A DNA stretch of 48,856 nt from an uncultured Saprospiraceae bacterium (GTDB lineage Bacteria > Bacteroidota > Bacteroidia > Chitinophagales > Saprospiraceae). The notes under the pieces were generated by a model. The model worked only from the letters and a program-made list of their open reading frames with translations, did not search any database and was not told the DNA's origin. Made by a program: the position numbers and the translations under genes. Of this stretch, positions 8,084 to 15,907 are shown one piece after another. Numbering within the stretch: the first letter of the stretch is position 1; each line of letters starts with the position of its first letter. The stretch is from the NCBI GenBank assembly GCA_937872385.1, contig CALMSO010000067.1, forward strand, positions 1 through 48,856. The letters are read 5' to 3'.

Positions 8084-8521
8084 TTAAAACGCTTTGCCCA
8101 TCGTGCTGTTGTCGGTTGGGGTTTTTATTTTCACCGACAGGTTGTCCGGCGCGAAGACGAGGAAGCGCACAGTGTCCTCCAAAGGCTTGCCGCCAATGCG
8201 CACCGTTTTGTCCATTGCCGGGGCAATGATAAAGGTTTGCCCGTCTTTATTTTCGGTAGTCAGATTATAACGGCCAGCGCTGATGAGCGATTTGAGCACC
8301 GCTTCGCTGCCGTTGTTCAGCATAATGGATATTTGTACCCGCAGCAGCGGGCTGTCCCAAGTTTGTAATGCTACCGTGCCGGGCAGGTCTAGGGTCACGG
8401 TTTCGTTTTTTTCAAAAGCGAAAGACTTTACGAGCGTTTTTTCTGCACTTTGCGCCAGCGCGAAAGGCACAATCAGCAGGAGGAGCAACAGGGTTTTGGC
8501 AATGCGTAATGTTGTTGTCAT
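8084..8521 (-). CDS. Secreted protein, paralogue of the neighbouring downstream gene
   Basis: A 145-residue protein with a signal peptide (residues 1-23, LLLLLLIVPFALAQS) and a beta-rich mature part. The core TVTLDLPGTVALQTW followed by SEAVLKSLISAGRYNLTTE aligns with the downstream gene without large gaps. Unusually for this phylum, a strong Shine-Dalgarno sequence, AAAGGAGG, lies on the minus strand at 8534-8527, five bases before the ATG. This fixes the start and suggests efficient translation. Function unknown; the pair probably encodes surface or periplasmic proteins acting together. Confidence 0.68.
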   Translation of the reverse strand: MTTTLRIAKTLLLLLLIVPFALAQSAEKTLVKSFAFEKNETVTLDLPGTVALQTWDSPLLRVQISIMLNNGSEAVLKSLISAGRYNLTTENKDGQTFIIAPAMDKTVRIGGKPLEDTVRFLVFAPDNLSVKIKTPTDNSTMGKAF

Positions 8522-8526
8522 AGCGA

Positions 8527-8534
8527 CCTCCTTT
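8527..8534 (-). promoter_or_regulatory. Strong Shine-Dalgarno sequence
   Basis: AAAGGAGG on the minus strand, five bases before the ATG at 8521. Bacteroidota genes mostly lack such sites, and nearly all other genes here do too, so this one stands out. Confidence 0.6.
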
Positions 8535-8651
8535 ATTTTTTAGTGTGTAATGAAATTAGCCTATCGCCATGTTTCCTTCAGTATCGGCTGCCTATTTTAT
8601 TTCGATATTTACATCAATAATGACGTAATATACGCATTTCTCATGAAAAAG

Positions 8652-9494
8652 TCAATGACTTTTGGCAGTGTTTGCTGTTAGGTGCACCGCTTCGTGAATA
8701 CGCAGCAAGCGCTCTAACAATCCTTCGAGTTGGTTGAGCGGTAGCATGTTAGCACCGTCGCTTTTAGCTTCGGCGGGGCGAGGGTGCGTTTCGATAAAAA
8801 GTCCGTCTGCGCCCACTGCTATGCCTGCTTTGGCGATGGTTTCGATGAGTGCCGGCCGCCCTCCGGTGACGCCGCTGGCCTGGTTGGGCTGTTGCAAGGA
8901 ATGGGTACAGTCGAGCACTACAGGCGCGCCTAAGGCTTGCATGACGGGAATGCCGCGAAAATCCACGACCAAATCTTGGTAGCCAAAAGTAGTGCCGCGC
9001 TCGGTGAGCAGCACGCGATTGTTTCCGGATTGTATAATTTTGTCTATAGCGTAGCGCATAGCTTCGGGGCTGAGGAATTGCCCTTTTTTTACATTGACCA
9101 CCTTGCCGGTATCGGCGGCGGCTACCAGCAGGCTGGTTTGTCGGCACAGAAAAGCCGGAATTTGCAGTACGTCCACGTAGCGGGCGGCCAGCGCGGCTTC
9201 TTCATCGGTGTGAATGTCGGTAATGACCGGAATGTCGAAGGTATGGCTCACCTTGCGCAATATTTCTAACCCGGCTTCATCGCCAATGCCGGTAAAAGAA
9301 TCGAGCCGCGAACGGTTGGCTTTTCGATACGAAGCCTTGAAAATCAACGGAATACGCAGGCGATCGCTGAGGTCGCTGAGGGTAGCGGCTACTTCGAGGC
9401 AAAGGGCTTCGCTCTCTACCACGCAAGGGCCGGCGATCAGAAAAAAGTGCCCGGCGTCGGTATGTTTTAGGCGAGGAATATGCAGTTGATTCAT
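8652..9494 (-). CDS. kdsA: 3-deoxy-8-phosphooctulonate synthase (KDO-8-P synthase)
   Basis: A 280-residue cytoplasmic enzyme of lipopolysaccharide inner-core synthesis. It joins phosphoenolpyruvate and arabinose 5-phosphate to give KDO 8-phosphate. Recognisable blocks are FLIAGPCVVES, FKASYRKANR, TERGTTFGY, DCTHSLQQPN and FIETHPRPAEAKSDGANML. Cys24 in AGPC is the position that marks the metal-dependent class (Aquifex type); the metal-independent E. coli enzyme has Asn there. His and Asp/Glu metal ligands are visible in DCTHS, IETHP and the SDG segment. It has no kdsB, kdsC or kdsD next to it. Full length for the family. Confidence 0.96.
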   Translation of the reverse strand: MNQLHIPRLKHTDAGHFFLIAGPCVVESEALCLEVAATLSDLSDRLRIPLIFKASYRKANRSRLDSFTGIGDEAGLEILRKVSHTFDIPVITDIHTDEEAALAARYVDVLQIPAFLCRQTSLLVAAADTGKVVNVKKGQFLSPEAMRYAIDKIIQSGNNRVLLTERGTTFGYQDLVVDFRGIPVMQALGAPVVLDCTHSLQQPNQASGVTGGRPALIETIAKAGIAVGADGLFIETHPRPAEAKSDGANMLPLNQLEGLLERLLRIHEAVHLTANTAKSH

Positions 9495-9532
9495 ATAAAA
9501 ACAGTCGGTTGATTTTTTATAATTTGATGTTT

Positions 9533-9604
9533 TTTGCTAAATAAAAAGGATTAAAAAACGAATTCATTACAAAAAGATTTACTAAACCAAAAAGATTTAG
9601 CAAA
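9533..9604. repeat. Perfect 10-bp inverted repeat between treA and kdsA
   Basis: TTTGCTAAAT at 9533-9542 is repeated in inverted form as ATTTAGCAAA at 9595-9604, 52 bp apart. The right arm also belongs to a direct repeat, AAAAAGATTTA, found twice in 9570-9600. The region separates trehalase from kdsA on the same strand. It could be a regulator site; no T-run makes it a clear terminator. Confidence 0.4.
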
Positions 9605-9606
9605 GA

Positions 9607-11193
9607 TTACTCTGACAGCAGCCGCAGCAGCACACCGTTCGTCCAGCCGAAGCCATCTTGCACCGGGTATTCGCCGCCGCCAGCGAGCAGTTCCATATCC
9701 AATACATTATATTTTTCGACCATTTTGCCGGTGTTTTTATAGACACGCACATTGAGATCAATCCAGCGCTGTTTGATGCTGTCTGCCAATGCGTTAAAAC
9801 CATAATTACGCAGCCCTTGAATGGTCATCCATTGCAGCGGTGCCCAGCCGTTGGGGGCATCCCATTGCTGGCCGGTATTGGCGAGCGTAGTTACTACGCC
9901 GCCCGCTTTCAGGAAGTCCCGCTCAATGACTTTGGCCACAGCCGCAGCTTGTTCTGGGCTGGCTATTTTAAAAAACAAGGGGTACATACCCGCCAACGAC
10001 AGGATGCCCGTTTGCCGATCGTTGATAAAATCGTAATCCTCAAAAAAGCCGCTGCGTGGATTCCAGGCGTAGCGCAGCAGGCTCTCTGCCCGCCGGATGG
10101 ATAGCTGCCGGTAGAGGTTGGCGTTGTCGGTATTGCCTTGCAGGGTATATGCTTTTTCGAGCGTTTTTTCGAGATGATACAGCAGGGCGTTCAAGTCCAC
10201 AGGAATGATTTCTGTGGTACGAATGGTTTCGAGGGTTTGCCCATCTTTCAGCCAGCGGCTGCTGAAGTCCCAGCCCGACTCGCAGGCGGCGCGGATATTG
10301 CGATACACCTCTGGGCGCGGGCGATTGCTCTGAGCGGCGGTTTCAAAATCTTCGCGGAAACTTTCGGGGCGGGGCTTGTCGCGCTCGTCCCAGTAGCGAT
10401 TGAGCATGGTGCCGTCCTTAAGCGTTACGTAGCGCTTGTTGGTGACCATCCCGACGCTGAAGTCGTTTTGGCGATCTACCCAGAAGTTATATTCCTTTTG
10501 CAACTGTGGCAGGTATTTGCGGTAGGTGTCATCCCCTTTAAGCTCAGCCAGCAGCTCCACCATCAGCGCGAAAAACGGTGGCTGGGAGCGGCTCAGATAG
10601 TAGGTGCGATTGCCATTGGGAATGAAGCCGATGGTATCAATCAGGTGCGCAAAATTGTCCACCATATTTTCAATCATATCGGTTTTGCCAGCTACTTGTA
10701 GCCCCAGCATCGTAAAATAGCTGTCCCAGTAATAAATTTCGCGGAAGCGCCCGCCCGGCACCATGTAGGGATGGGGGAGTGGAATGAGCGAACCGCGGTC
10801 GGATATGTCCGGTTGGCGGGTCAATACCTCCCAGAGGCGATTGATATGCTCCGCAGGACTCAGGCTGGTATCACTCTGAAAAGTAGCGGATTGCATGGGC
10901 GGCATATTAAAATATTGGGTCACAAATTCCTTGAGCGCACGAGGCTTCATGCGAGGATTGGCAGCAAAGCGCGCCAGAATGGTATCGGTAGGTACTTTGG
11001 GAATACAATCCGCAAACGTTTTGCCATCCGGAAAAACCTGCGCCATTTGCACATACTCGAAAAGTGTGCCGTAGCGCTGATCGGGCGACATAGACTGGCG
11101 CGGGTCATCGAAAGTCGTTTCGGCAGGCTGGGCGCGTTGGCAAGCTATTGCGTATAACGAAAAGAGTACCAACCAAAGATACTTGCTGTTCAT
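9607..11193 (-). CDS. treA: Periplasmic trehalase (GH37), probable lipoprotein
   Basis: A 528-residue alpha,alpha-trehalase of glycoside hydrolase family 37 that splits trehalose into two glucose molecules. Both family signatures are present: PGGRFREIYYWDSYF (residues 146-160) and QWDAPNGWAPLQW in the C-terminal third, followed by the glycine-rich end GGGEYPVQDGFGWTNGV. The N-terminus is a secretion signal ending in YAIAC (Cys18), which looks like a lipoprotein site although the -3 residue (Ala) is not ideal. It probably acts in the periplasm or on the outer membrane. Sole carbohydrate enzyme in the neighbourhood. Confidence 0.95.
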   Translation of the reverse strand: MNSKYLWLVLFSLYAIACQRAQPAETTFDDPRQSMSPDQRYGTLFEYVQMAQVFPDGKTFADCIPKVPTDTILARFAANPRMKPRALKEFVTQYFNMPPMQSATFQSDTSLSPAEHINRLWEVLTRQPDISDRGSLIPLPHPYMVPGGRFREIYYWDSYFTMLGLQVAGKTDMIENMVDNFAHLIDTIGFIPNGNRTYYLSRSQPPFFALMVELLAELKGDDTYRKYLPQLQKEYNFWVDRQNDFSVGMVTNKRYVTLKDGTMLNRYWDERDKPRPESFREDFETAAQSNRPRPEVYRNIRAACESGWDFSSRWLKDGQTLETIRTTEIIPVDLNALLYHLEKTLEKAYTLQGNTDNANLYRQLSIRRAESLLRYAWNPRSGFFEDYDFINDRQTGILSLAGMYPLFFKIASPEQAAAVAKVIERDFLKAGGVVTTLANTGQQWDAPNGWAPLQWMTIQGLRNYGFNALADSIKQRWIDLNVRVYKNTGKMVEKYNVLDMELLAGGGEYPVQDGFGWTNGVLLRLLSE

Positions 11194-11263
11194 TTGCAGT
11201 TTGTTTTGCTGCGCAAGTTATAAAAAAAATGGAATATAGCAGCCGAGATTCGGGCAGGCGGAG

Positions 11264-11293
11264 AGCGCGCTGCGGCCCTACCCGCAGCGCGCT
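11264..11293. terminator. Long GC-rich hairpin after the superoxide dismutase gene
   Basis: AGCGCGCTGCGG at 11264-11275 pairs perfectly with CCGCAGCGCGCT at 11282-11293 around a 6-nt loop: 12 base pairs, almost all G-C. Further outside, AGCCG near 11240 can pair with CGGCT near 11307. It lies 28 bp after the superoxide dismutase stop (minus strand) and upstream of trehalase. No T-run follows directly, so it may protect or end the transcript in another way. Confidence 0.55.
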
Positions 11294-11321
11294 GCATTCG
11301 GCGGCTAAAGCGCGCCGATAC

Positions 11322-12074
11322 TTACTTACCGAACTTCCGCAGGGCTAAGTCGTACTGGGCGTTTACTTCGTCCCAGTTCACGACATTCCAAAAAGCGCCC
11401 ACGTAGTCGCCGCGCCGGTTTTGGTACTTGAGGTAGTAGGCGTGTTCCCATACGTCAATGCCCAGAATGGGGAAACCATAGTCTTTTTTGGCAATTTTGC
11501 GCATCAGTGGATTGTCCTGATTGGGCGTGGAAGTGATGAACAACTCACCTTTGCGATTGACGCAGAGCCAAGCCCAGCCCGAGCCGAAGCGACCGGCCGC
11601 TGCCGCGTTGAACTGCTCTTTCAGTTTATCGAACGAGCCGAATTTCGCATTAATAAAATCTGCCATGCGCCCCGTTGGAGCACCGCCGCCATTGGGTTTC
11701 ATCAATTTCCAGAACAGGGTGTGGTTGTAATGCCCGCCGCCGTTGTTGCGCACCGCTGCATCGCCAGGTTTCAAGGCTTCCAGAATCTGCTCGATGTTCA
11801 TATTGGCGTAAGCCGTGCCGTCCACGCCCTTATTGAGGTTGCTCACGTAGGCATTGTGGTGCCGCCCGTGGTGGATTTCCATGGTCATTTTGTCAATATG
11901 CGGTTCCAGCGCATCGGGTGCGTAAGGCAGTGCCGGCAGCTCGAAATTGCCCGGTACAAAAGGCGCTGCTGAGGACAAATCTGGAGTTAAAGTATTGGAA
12001 ATCAGTTTGAAAGGATTAACCAAAGCGGCAGCCGTAGCCAGCGCGCTCGTTTTCAGAAAAGTTCGCTTGTTCAT
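11322..12074 (-). CDS. sodA: Exported superoxide dismutase, Mn-type
   Basis: A 250-residue protein; about 40 residues longer than cytoplasmic enzymes because of an N-terminal export signal. The signal begins [18 protein letters not shown], which resembles a Tat signal with KR in place of RR. The enzyme turns superoxide into oxygen and hydrogen peroxide. Metal ligands lie in [25 protein letters not shown] and DVWEHAYY. Metal type is read from two places: glycine before HYNH, and glutamine in TPNQDNPLM, both of the Mn-type (Fe enzymes have Gln in the first and Ala-Gly in the second). Cambialistic use of iron cannot be excluded. A strong hairpin follows the gene. Confidence 0.93.
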   Translation of the reverse strand: MNKRTFLKTSALATAAALVNPFKLISNTLTPDLSSAAPFVPGNFELPALPYAPDALEPHIDKMTMEIHHGRHHNAYVSNLNKGVDGTAYANMNIEQILEALKPGDAAVRNNGGGHYNHTLFWKLMKPNGGGAPTGRMADFINAKFGSFDKLKEQFNAAAAGRFGSGWAWLCVNRKGELFITSTPNQDNPLMRKIAKKDYGFPILGIDVWEHAYYLKYQNRRGDYVGAFWNVVNWDEVNAQYDLALRKFGK

Positions 12075-12251
12075 AAGTGGTACTTGTTTTTATTACTCAA
12101 AATCTTATTTTGCTTTGAAATTGTTATTGCAGTAAAAGCCCTATTCTAATAAACCGATACGAGCGAGAAGGTTGAGTAGGCTGCTTGTTTTTTCCAAAAC
12201 GAAAGCGAAAAATCCTATGTAAATGCCCGTACATCTAATCGGAACAGACTG

Positions 12252-12259
12252 TATCTTTG
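12252..12259 (+). promoter_or_regulatory. Bacteroidota -7 box, copper chaperone/copA promoter
   Basis: TATCTTTG matches the Bacteroidota sigma-ABfr -7 consensus TAnnTTTG. No clear TTTG -33 element is seen upstream. The box lies 137 bp before the chaperone start, so the leader would contain the whole heptamer array. Confidence 0.45.
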
Positions 12260-12292
12260 TGGATGGGTCTTAGGTGATGGGACATTATAAAC

Positions 12293-12376
12293 TGCAAACT
12301 GCAAACCGCGAATGGCGAGCAGCGAATAGCGAGCAGCGAATAGCGAGCAGCGAATAGCGAGCAGCGAATAGCGAAT
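12293..12376. repeat. Heptamer array, 12 units (NGCRAAY, reverse complement of RTTYGCN)
   Basis: TGCAAAC twice, CGCGAAT, GGCGAGC, then AGCGAAT and AGCGAGC alternating up to AGCGAAT-AGCGAAT. Twelve units follow without gaps over 84 bp. On the opposite strand the unit is ATTCGCT, the same family as the arrays at 5524 and 33220. It would be transcribed in the leader of the copper genes. Confidence 0.9.
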
Positions 12377-12396
12377 TTTATAACAATTTGACAAAC

Positions 12397-12633
12397 ATGG
12401 CATTACAACAAACGTTTAAAACGAATATCAACTGCGGGGCTTGCATCCGCTCGGTGACACCTTTCCTGAATGAAATCAGCGAGATTGAAAACTGGGAGGT
12501 GGATATTCAGCATCCTGATAAAATCTTGACCGTGACGGGCAACGTGAGCGTGGAGATTATTGTACAAACATTGGAAGAAGCTGGTTATGAGGCGGTTGAG
12601 AGGGTGGATGGGGGGAATAGGGGAATGGGATAA
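12397..12633 (+). CDS. Copper chaperone with heavy-metal-associated (HMA) domain, CopZ-like
   Basis: A 78-residue HMA-fold protein that would carry Cu(I) to the CopA pump encoded next. The metal site is CGAC in FKTNINCGACIRSV; the usual Met before the first cysteine is Ile here, a form common in Bacteroidota. The fold ends with LEEAGYEAV near residue 67. The last residues, GGNRGMG, are encoded by an intergenic repeat phrase (12612-12629) that also occurs at 44526-44543, so the C-terminus appears to have been made by the repeat. Start chosen at ATG 12397, not the upstream TTG at 12388. The copA gene follows after 32 bp. Confidence 0.85.
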   Translation: MALQQTFKTNINCGACIRSVTPFLNEISEIENWEVDIQHPDKILTVTGNVSVEIIVQTLEEAGYEAVERVDGGNRGMG

Positions 12634-12665
12634 ATAAGACAAAATGTGTAAATTGGGAATAAAAA

Positions 12666-14771
12666 ATGGCTAATCAACACATAGAATTGCAGGTAGAAGG
12701 CATGGATTGCAATAACTGCGCTATGAGCATCACGCGTTTTCTAGAGCGCAAGGGATTGCAGGAGGTGTATGTCAATTTTCAAACAAAAGAGGTGCGCTTC
12801 CGGCCGGACGAAGCGGTGCTGACGCTGGAGCAGGTGAAAGCGGGCATTCAAAAGCTCGGTTATACGGTAGTGGAGCCCGAGCAGCCGCAAGCCTGGTGGA
12901 CCCTGGAGCGCAAGTTGCTCATCAGTGCGGTGCTTACTGCGCCTTTGCTGCTGGGGCATATTTTGATGTCGCTGGGGCTGCATATTGGTTTGATGCACAA
13001 TGATTGGTTACAATTTGCCATCGCGCTGCCGGTCTTTCTCATTGGGGTGTTTCATTTTGGCAAAAGTGCCTGGAATGGCTTAGTGCGCACGGGTGTAGCC
13101 AATATGGACGTGCTCATCTTCACTGGTAGCACCGCTGCTTTTATTTACAGCTTGATAGGTACGCTGCTCAAGGAGCCGAATTATATTTTCTACGAAACCG
13201 CCGCCACTATTATCACCTTGGTGTTGTTGGGCAACTGGTTTGAGCATCGAGCAGTGAAGCAAACGACGACAGCCATTGGCGAACTTACGCAATTGCAAGT
13301 AGAAAAAGCGCGGCGCATCATGGCTTCCGGGACGATTGTGACCATCAACCGCGAGGAGATACAGGTGGGCGACCTGCTGCAAGTAAACGAAGGCGATAAA
13401 ATACCCACCGATGGGGTTGTAATATCTGGACAGGCAGCCGTGGACGAAGCCATGCTCACCGGCGAAAGCATTCCCATAGAAAAACATCCTGGCGACGCAC
13501 TCATTGGCGCTTCGCTGCTGCAATCAGGCAACCTACAAATGCGCGCTACGGCGGTCGGCCGCGACACGGTGCTCAGCCAAATGATTGAATTGGTAAAAAC
13601 CGCCCAACAAGATAAGCCTGATATTCAACGACTTGCGGATAGAATCAGCGCTATTTTCGTGCCCGTAGTGCTGGGTATCGCTTTGCTAACCCTGCTCATA
13701 GGGCATTTCGGTTTTCAGCTCAGTTTTCAGCAGGCGCTGATGAATGCCATTGCGGTGCTGGTTATTTCCTGCCCTTGCGCCATGGGGCTGGCCACGCCTA
13801 CGGCCGTGATGGTGGGTGTGGGCCGATTGGCCCGAAACGGTATCCTCATCAAAGGTGGGCAAACCGTGGAGGTATTTGCGAATGTTAAAAACATGGTCTT
13901 CGACAAAACGGGTACCTTAACTACTGGCGACTTCCACATTCAAGGTATTGAATACCATACCCCCGACGAGGCTTTAGCTAATGCTTTGATTTACAAGCTC
14001 GAACAGCACTCTTCGCACCCTATTGCCCAGTCGCTGGTGCGCGAAATGGCGGGCCGCGCGAACGGCGTTACCTTCGACAATCTACAAGTGCAGGAGCAAA
14101 AGGGCGTGGGCATCTTCGCTACCGATGGGGCGGGCAATGCCTATCAAATCAAGGCACATCAAACACAGTCACATAGCGGCTCGCAGCATTTGGCGCTCTT
14201 GCGCAATGAGCAACTCTTAGCCACTATCGAAATATCTGATACCCTGAAACCAGGTGCGGCCGAAGTAATTCAATCTTTGCAAAAATCTGGTATTCAACCA
14301 ATTATACTCAGTGGTGATAAACAAACGCGCACCGCAGCCATTGCAGACCAACTTGGCGTAAAGCTATTCCACGCCGAAAAGCTACCCCAAGAAAAACTGC
14401 GCATCATCGAATCGCTCTCACAGCAAGCCCCCACCGCGATGATCGGCGACGGCATCAACGACGCGCCGGCCTTAGCCAAAGCCACCATTGGCGTATCGCT
14501 GAGCAACGCTTCGCAAGCCGCCATTCAGTCGGCACAAATTGTACTGCTCAATGGCAACCTCGAGCACCTACCCAAAGCCTTGTCTATCGCCCGGCACACG
14601 GTACTCACCATCAAGCAAAACCTGTTTTGGGCATTTTCGTATAATATTATCGCCATTCCCATTGCCGCGCTGGGTTTCCTCAACCCCATGTGGGGCGCCT
14701 TGTTCATGGCATTTTCGGATGTGGTGGTCATTGGCAATTCCATCCGGCTGCGAAAGAAGCGGATAAAGTGA
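12666..14771 (+). CDS. copA: Cu(I)-exporting P1B-type ATPase
   Basis: A 701-residue inner-membrane pump that uses ATP to export copper from the cytoplasm. One N-terminal HMA domain carries GMDCNNC (residues 13-19); then come eight membrane segments with the translocation motif CPC in ISCPCAMGLATP, the phosphorylation site DKTGT, the nucleotide-binding HP motif (QHSSHPIAQS) and the hinge GDGINDAPAL. The YN of helix 7 is present in SYNIIAIPIAA. In helix 8 the usual MALSSVSV reads MAFSDVVVIGNS, so the second serine of the copper-site motif is aspartate; I believe this is usual in Bacteroidota members. It forms an operon with the chaperone. Confidence 0.95.
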   Translation: MANQHIELQVEGMDCNNCAMSITRFLERKGLQEVYVNFQTKEVRFRPDEAVLTLEQVKAGIQKLGYTVVEPEQPQAWWTLERKLLISAVLTAPLLLGHILMSLGLHIGLMHNDWLQFAIALPVFLIGVFHFGKSAWNGLVRTGVANMDVLIFTGSTAAFIYSLIGTLLKEPNYIFYETAATIITLVLLGNWFEHRAVKQTTTAIGELTQLQVEKARRIMASGTIVTINREEIQVGDLLQVNEGDKIPTDGVVISGQAAVDEAMLTGESIPIEKHPGDALIGASLLQSGNLQMRATAVGRDTVLSQMIELVKTAQQDKPDIQRLADRISAIFVPVVLGIALLTLLIGHFGFQLSFQQALMNAIAVLVISCPCAMGLATPTAVMVGVGRLARNGILIKGGQTVEVFANVKNMVFDKTGTLTTGDFHIQGIEYHTPDEALANALIYKLEQHSSHPIAQSLVREMAGRANGVTFDNLQVQEQKGVGIFATDGAGNAYQIKAHQTQSHSGSQHLALLRNEQLLATIEISDTLKPGAAEVIQSLQKSGIQPIILSGDKQTRTAAIADQLGVKLFHAEKLPQEKLRIIESLSQQAPTAMIGDGINDAPALAKATIGVSLSNASQAAIQSAQIVLLNGNLEHLPKALSIARHTVLTIKQNLFWAFSYNIIAIPIAALGFLNPMWGALFMAFSDVVVIGNSIRLRKKRIK

Positions 14772-14809
14772 GGGCATCGGGGATTGTATAAATGTTACTT
14801 AATGCCACT

Positions 14810-15091
14810 TCAAATCAAGCGCTCATTGCGTTTTCGTATTTCCTTTTGCACTTTTTGCCAGGCACCACCCAACAAAACAGTACAGGAAATCAGCGTGCAG
14901 CCCAGCCCCAGCAAGGGTAGCAGTTTGTCGGACCAAGACAGCTTGTCGGCGCGATTGAAAAACAAACTAACAAGCAGGGTATAACCGATGAAAATCCCTA
15001 TTGCTACAGCCGTAATAGCATTGCGACGGCGGATGAGGGCATCGGTAGTATGATGCTGCGATGTGCAGGTCTGGGTATTCATCTCAAACAT
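14810..15091 (-). CDS. Small membrane protein, hypothetical
   Basis: A 93-residue protein with two hydrophobic segments (about 27-45 and 60-78) and a basic tail (KEIRKRNERL). The N-terminus before the first helix is polar, with RRRN just before it, so both termini probably face the cytoplasm. The start may instead be the second Met (15082). It is the last gene of a six-gene minus-strand run that begins at 19577. No family recognised. Confidence 0.5.
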   Translation of the reverse strand: MFEMNTQTCTSQHHTTDALIRRRNAITAVAIGIFIGYTLLVSLFFNRADKLSWSDKLLPLLGLGCTLISCTVLLGGAWQKVQKEIRKRNERLI

Positions 15092-15140
15092 GATATTAAG
15101 GGATTAAAAAGGTAAATAAATACGCATGGTATAATGATGC

Positions 15141-15350
15141 CTATTCACTGTGTTGTAGTTTTTTATTTAGTTTATTCCAATAGTACAGCCCGACAATTAC
15201 AGCAACCAACAACAAGATTGTAATAATGAGCAACAGCCAAGGCGAGTCTGACAACAGCGTTCTTATACTTTTGCCATACAAAAATCCGATGCCGAAAAAG
15301 GCGCCGCCCAATAGTAGCAGCCCGATACGAATTAAGGTTGGGTTATTCAT
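15141..15350 (-). CDS. Small two-helix membrane protein, hypothetical
   Basis: A 69-residue protein with two hydrophobic segments (residues 7-24 and 36-57) joined by a short loop (GKSIRTLLSDSPW) and a lysine-rich end. It lies 31 bp after the unknown 161-residue gene and 49 bp before the next small membrane protein. Nothing in the sequence points to a function. Confidence 0.5.
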   Translation of the reverse strand: MNNPTLIRIGLLLLGGAFFGIGFLYGKSIRTLLSDSPWLLLIITILLLVAVIVGLYYWNKLNKKLQHSE

Positions 15351-15381
15351 GATGTTAAAATTTTATTGGTTATTTAATGTT

Positions 15382-15867
15382 TTACATAATAAGAGTGGTG
15401 TCTTCCTGCATCATGGGTAGCAACAGATACCAGCTCAGCGCAGCGAGATACGAGGCAAAAGGATGCTTGTCGAAGTGCGTGGCGGTAGTAATGGCTGGCT
15501 TTATGCGGTGATTATTCAACTTGATGCCACAGGCAATCAGCAGATGTTCACGGTGCAAAAATTGTATCTCGGCCAAAGGGTTATTCACAATACGATATAA
15601 TAGTTTTTCTCCTTTTATATCCGCAATGCCGTTCTGGCTATACCAGTTTTTGGCATATAAACGCCCGATAATTACATCATTTTCCTTGAGCACGAGCTTA
15701 TTTTTGAAAAAACCTTCCCGGTCAATCACAAAAGCACCGGATTCACTTTCGCAATGCGCTGTCCAGGTGTTCTTTCGGTAGTTAAAAGTCATTGTTTGCA
15801 ATGCTCGGCCATGCGCTGTAAGCGTGTAAGCATATATCGGATGCTGAATATTGGATGTCCATTGCAT
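15382..15867 (-). CDS. Hypothetical beta-rich protein
   Basis: A 161-residue protein without a signal peptide or clear membrane helix, apart from a hydrophobic end (SYLAALSWYLLLPMM). The sequence alternates short strands (AYTLTAHGRALQTMTF, GAFVIDREGF, NKLVLKENDVIIGRLYAKNWY), which suggests a beta barrel or sandwich; a tubby/LURP-like fold comes to mind but I cannot show it. It lies between the beta-lactamase-fold lipoprotein gene and a small membrane protein gene on the same strand. Function unknown. Confidence 0.55.
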   Translation of the reverse strand: MQWTSNIQHPIYAYTLTAHGRALQTMTFNYRKNTWTAHCESESGAFVIDREGFFKNKLVLKENDVIIGRLYAKNWYSQNGIADIKGEKLLYRIVNNPLAEIQFLHREHLLIACGIKLNNHRIKPAITTATHFDKHPFASYLAALSWYLLLPMMQEDTTLIM

Positions 15868-15907
15868 AATGGTATTATTTAGTACTTGTTTTTATAATTA
15901 AATCCAT

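Larger units (their letters stand above)
12075..12396. other. Intergenic region between divergent sod and copper genes
   Basis: 322 bp with no credible gene. It holds the upstream region of superoxide dismutase, a -7 box (TATCTTTG, 12252-12259) directed at the copper genes, and a 12-unit heptamer array that ends 20 bp before the copper chaperone start. A minus-strand frame across the array (LLAIRCSLFAARYSLLAI) is only the translated repeat. Confidence 0.7.

Noticed and set aside
12215..12403. Minus-strand frame with LLAIRCSLFAARYSLL
   Set aside because: It is a translation of the heptamer array, not a gene.
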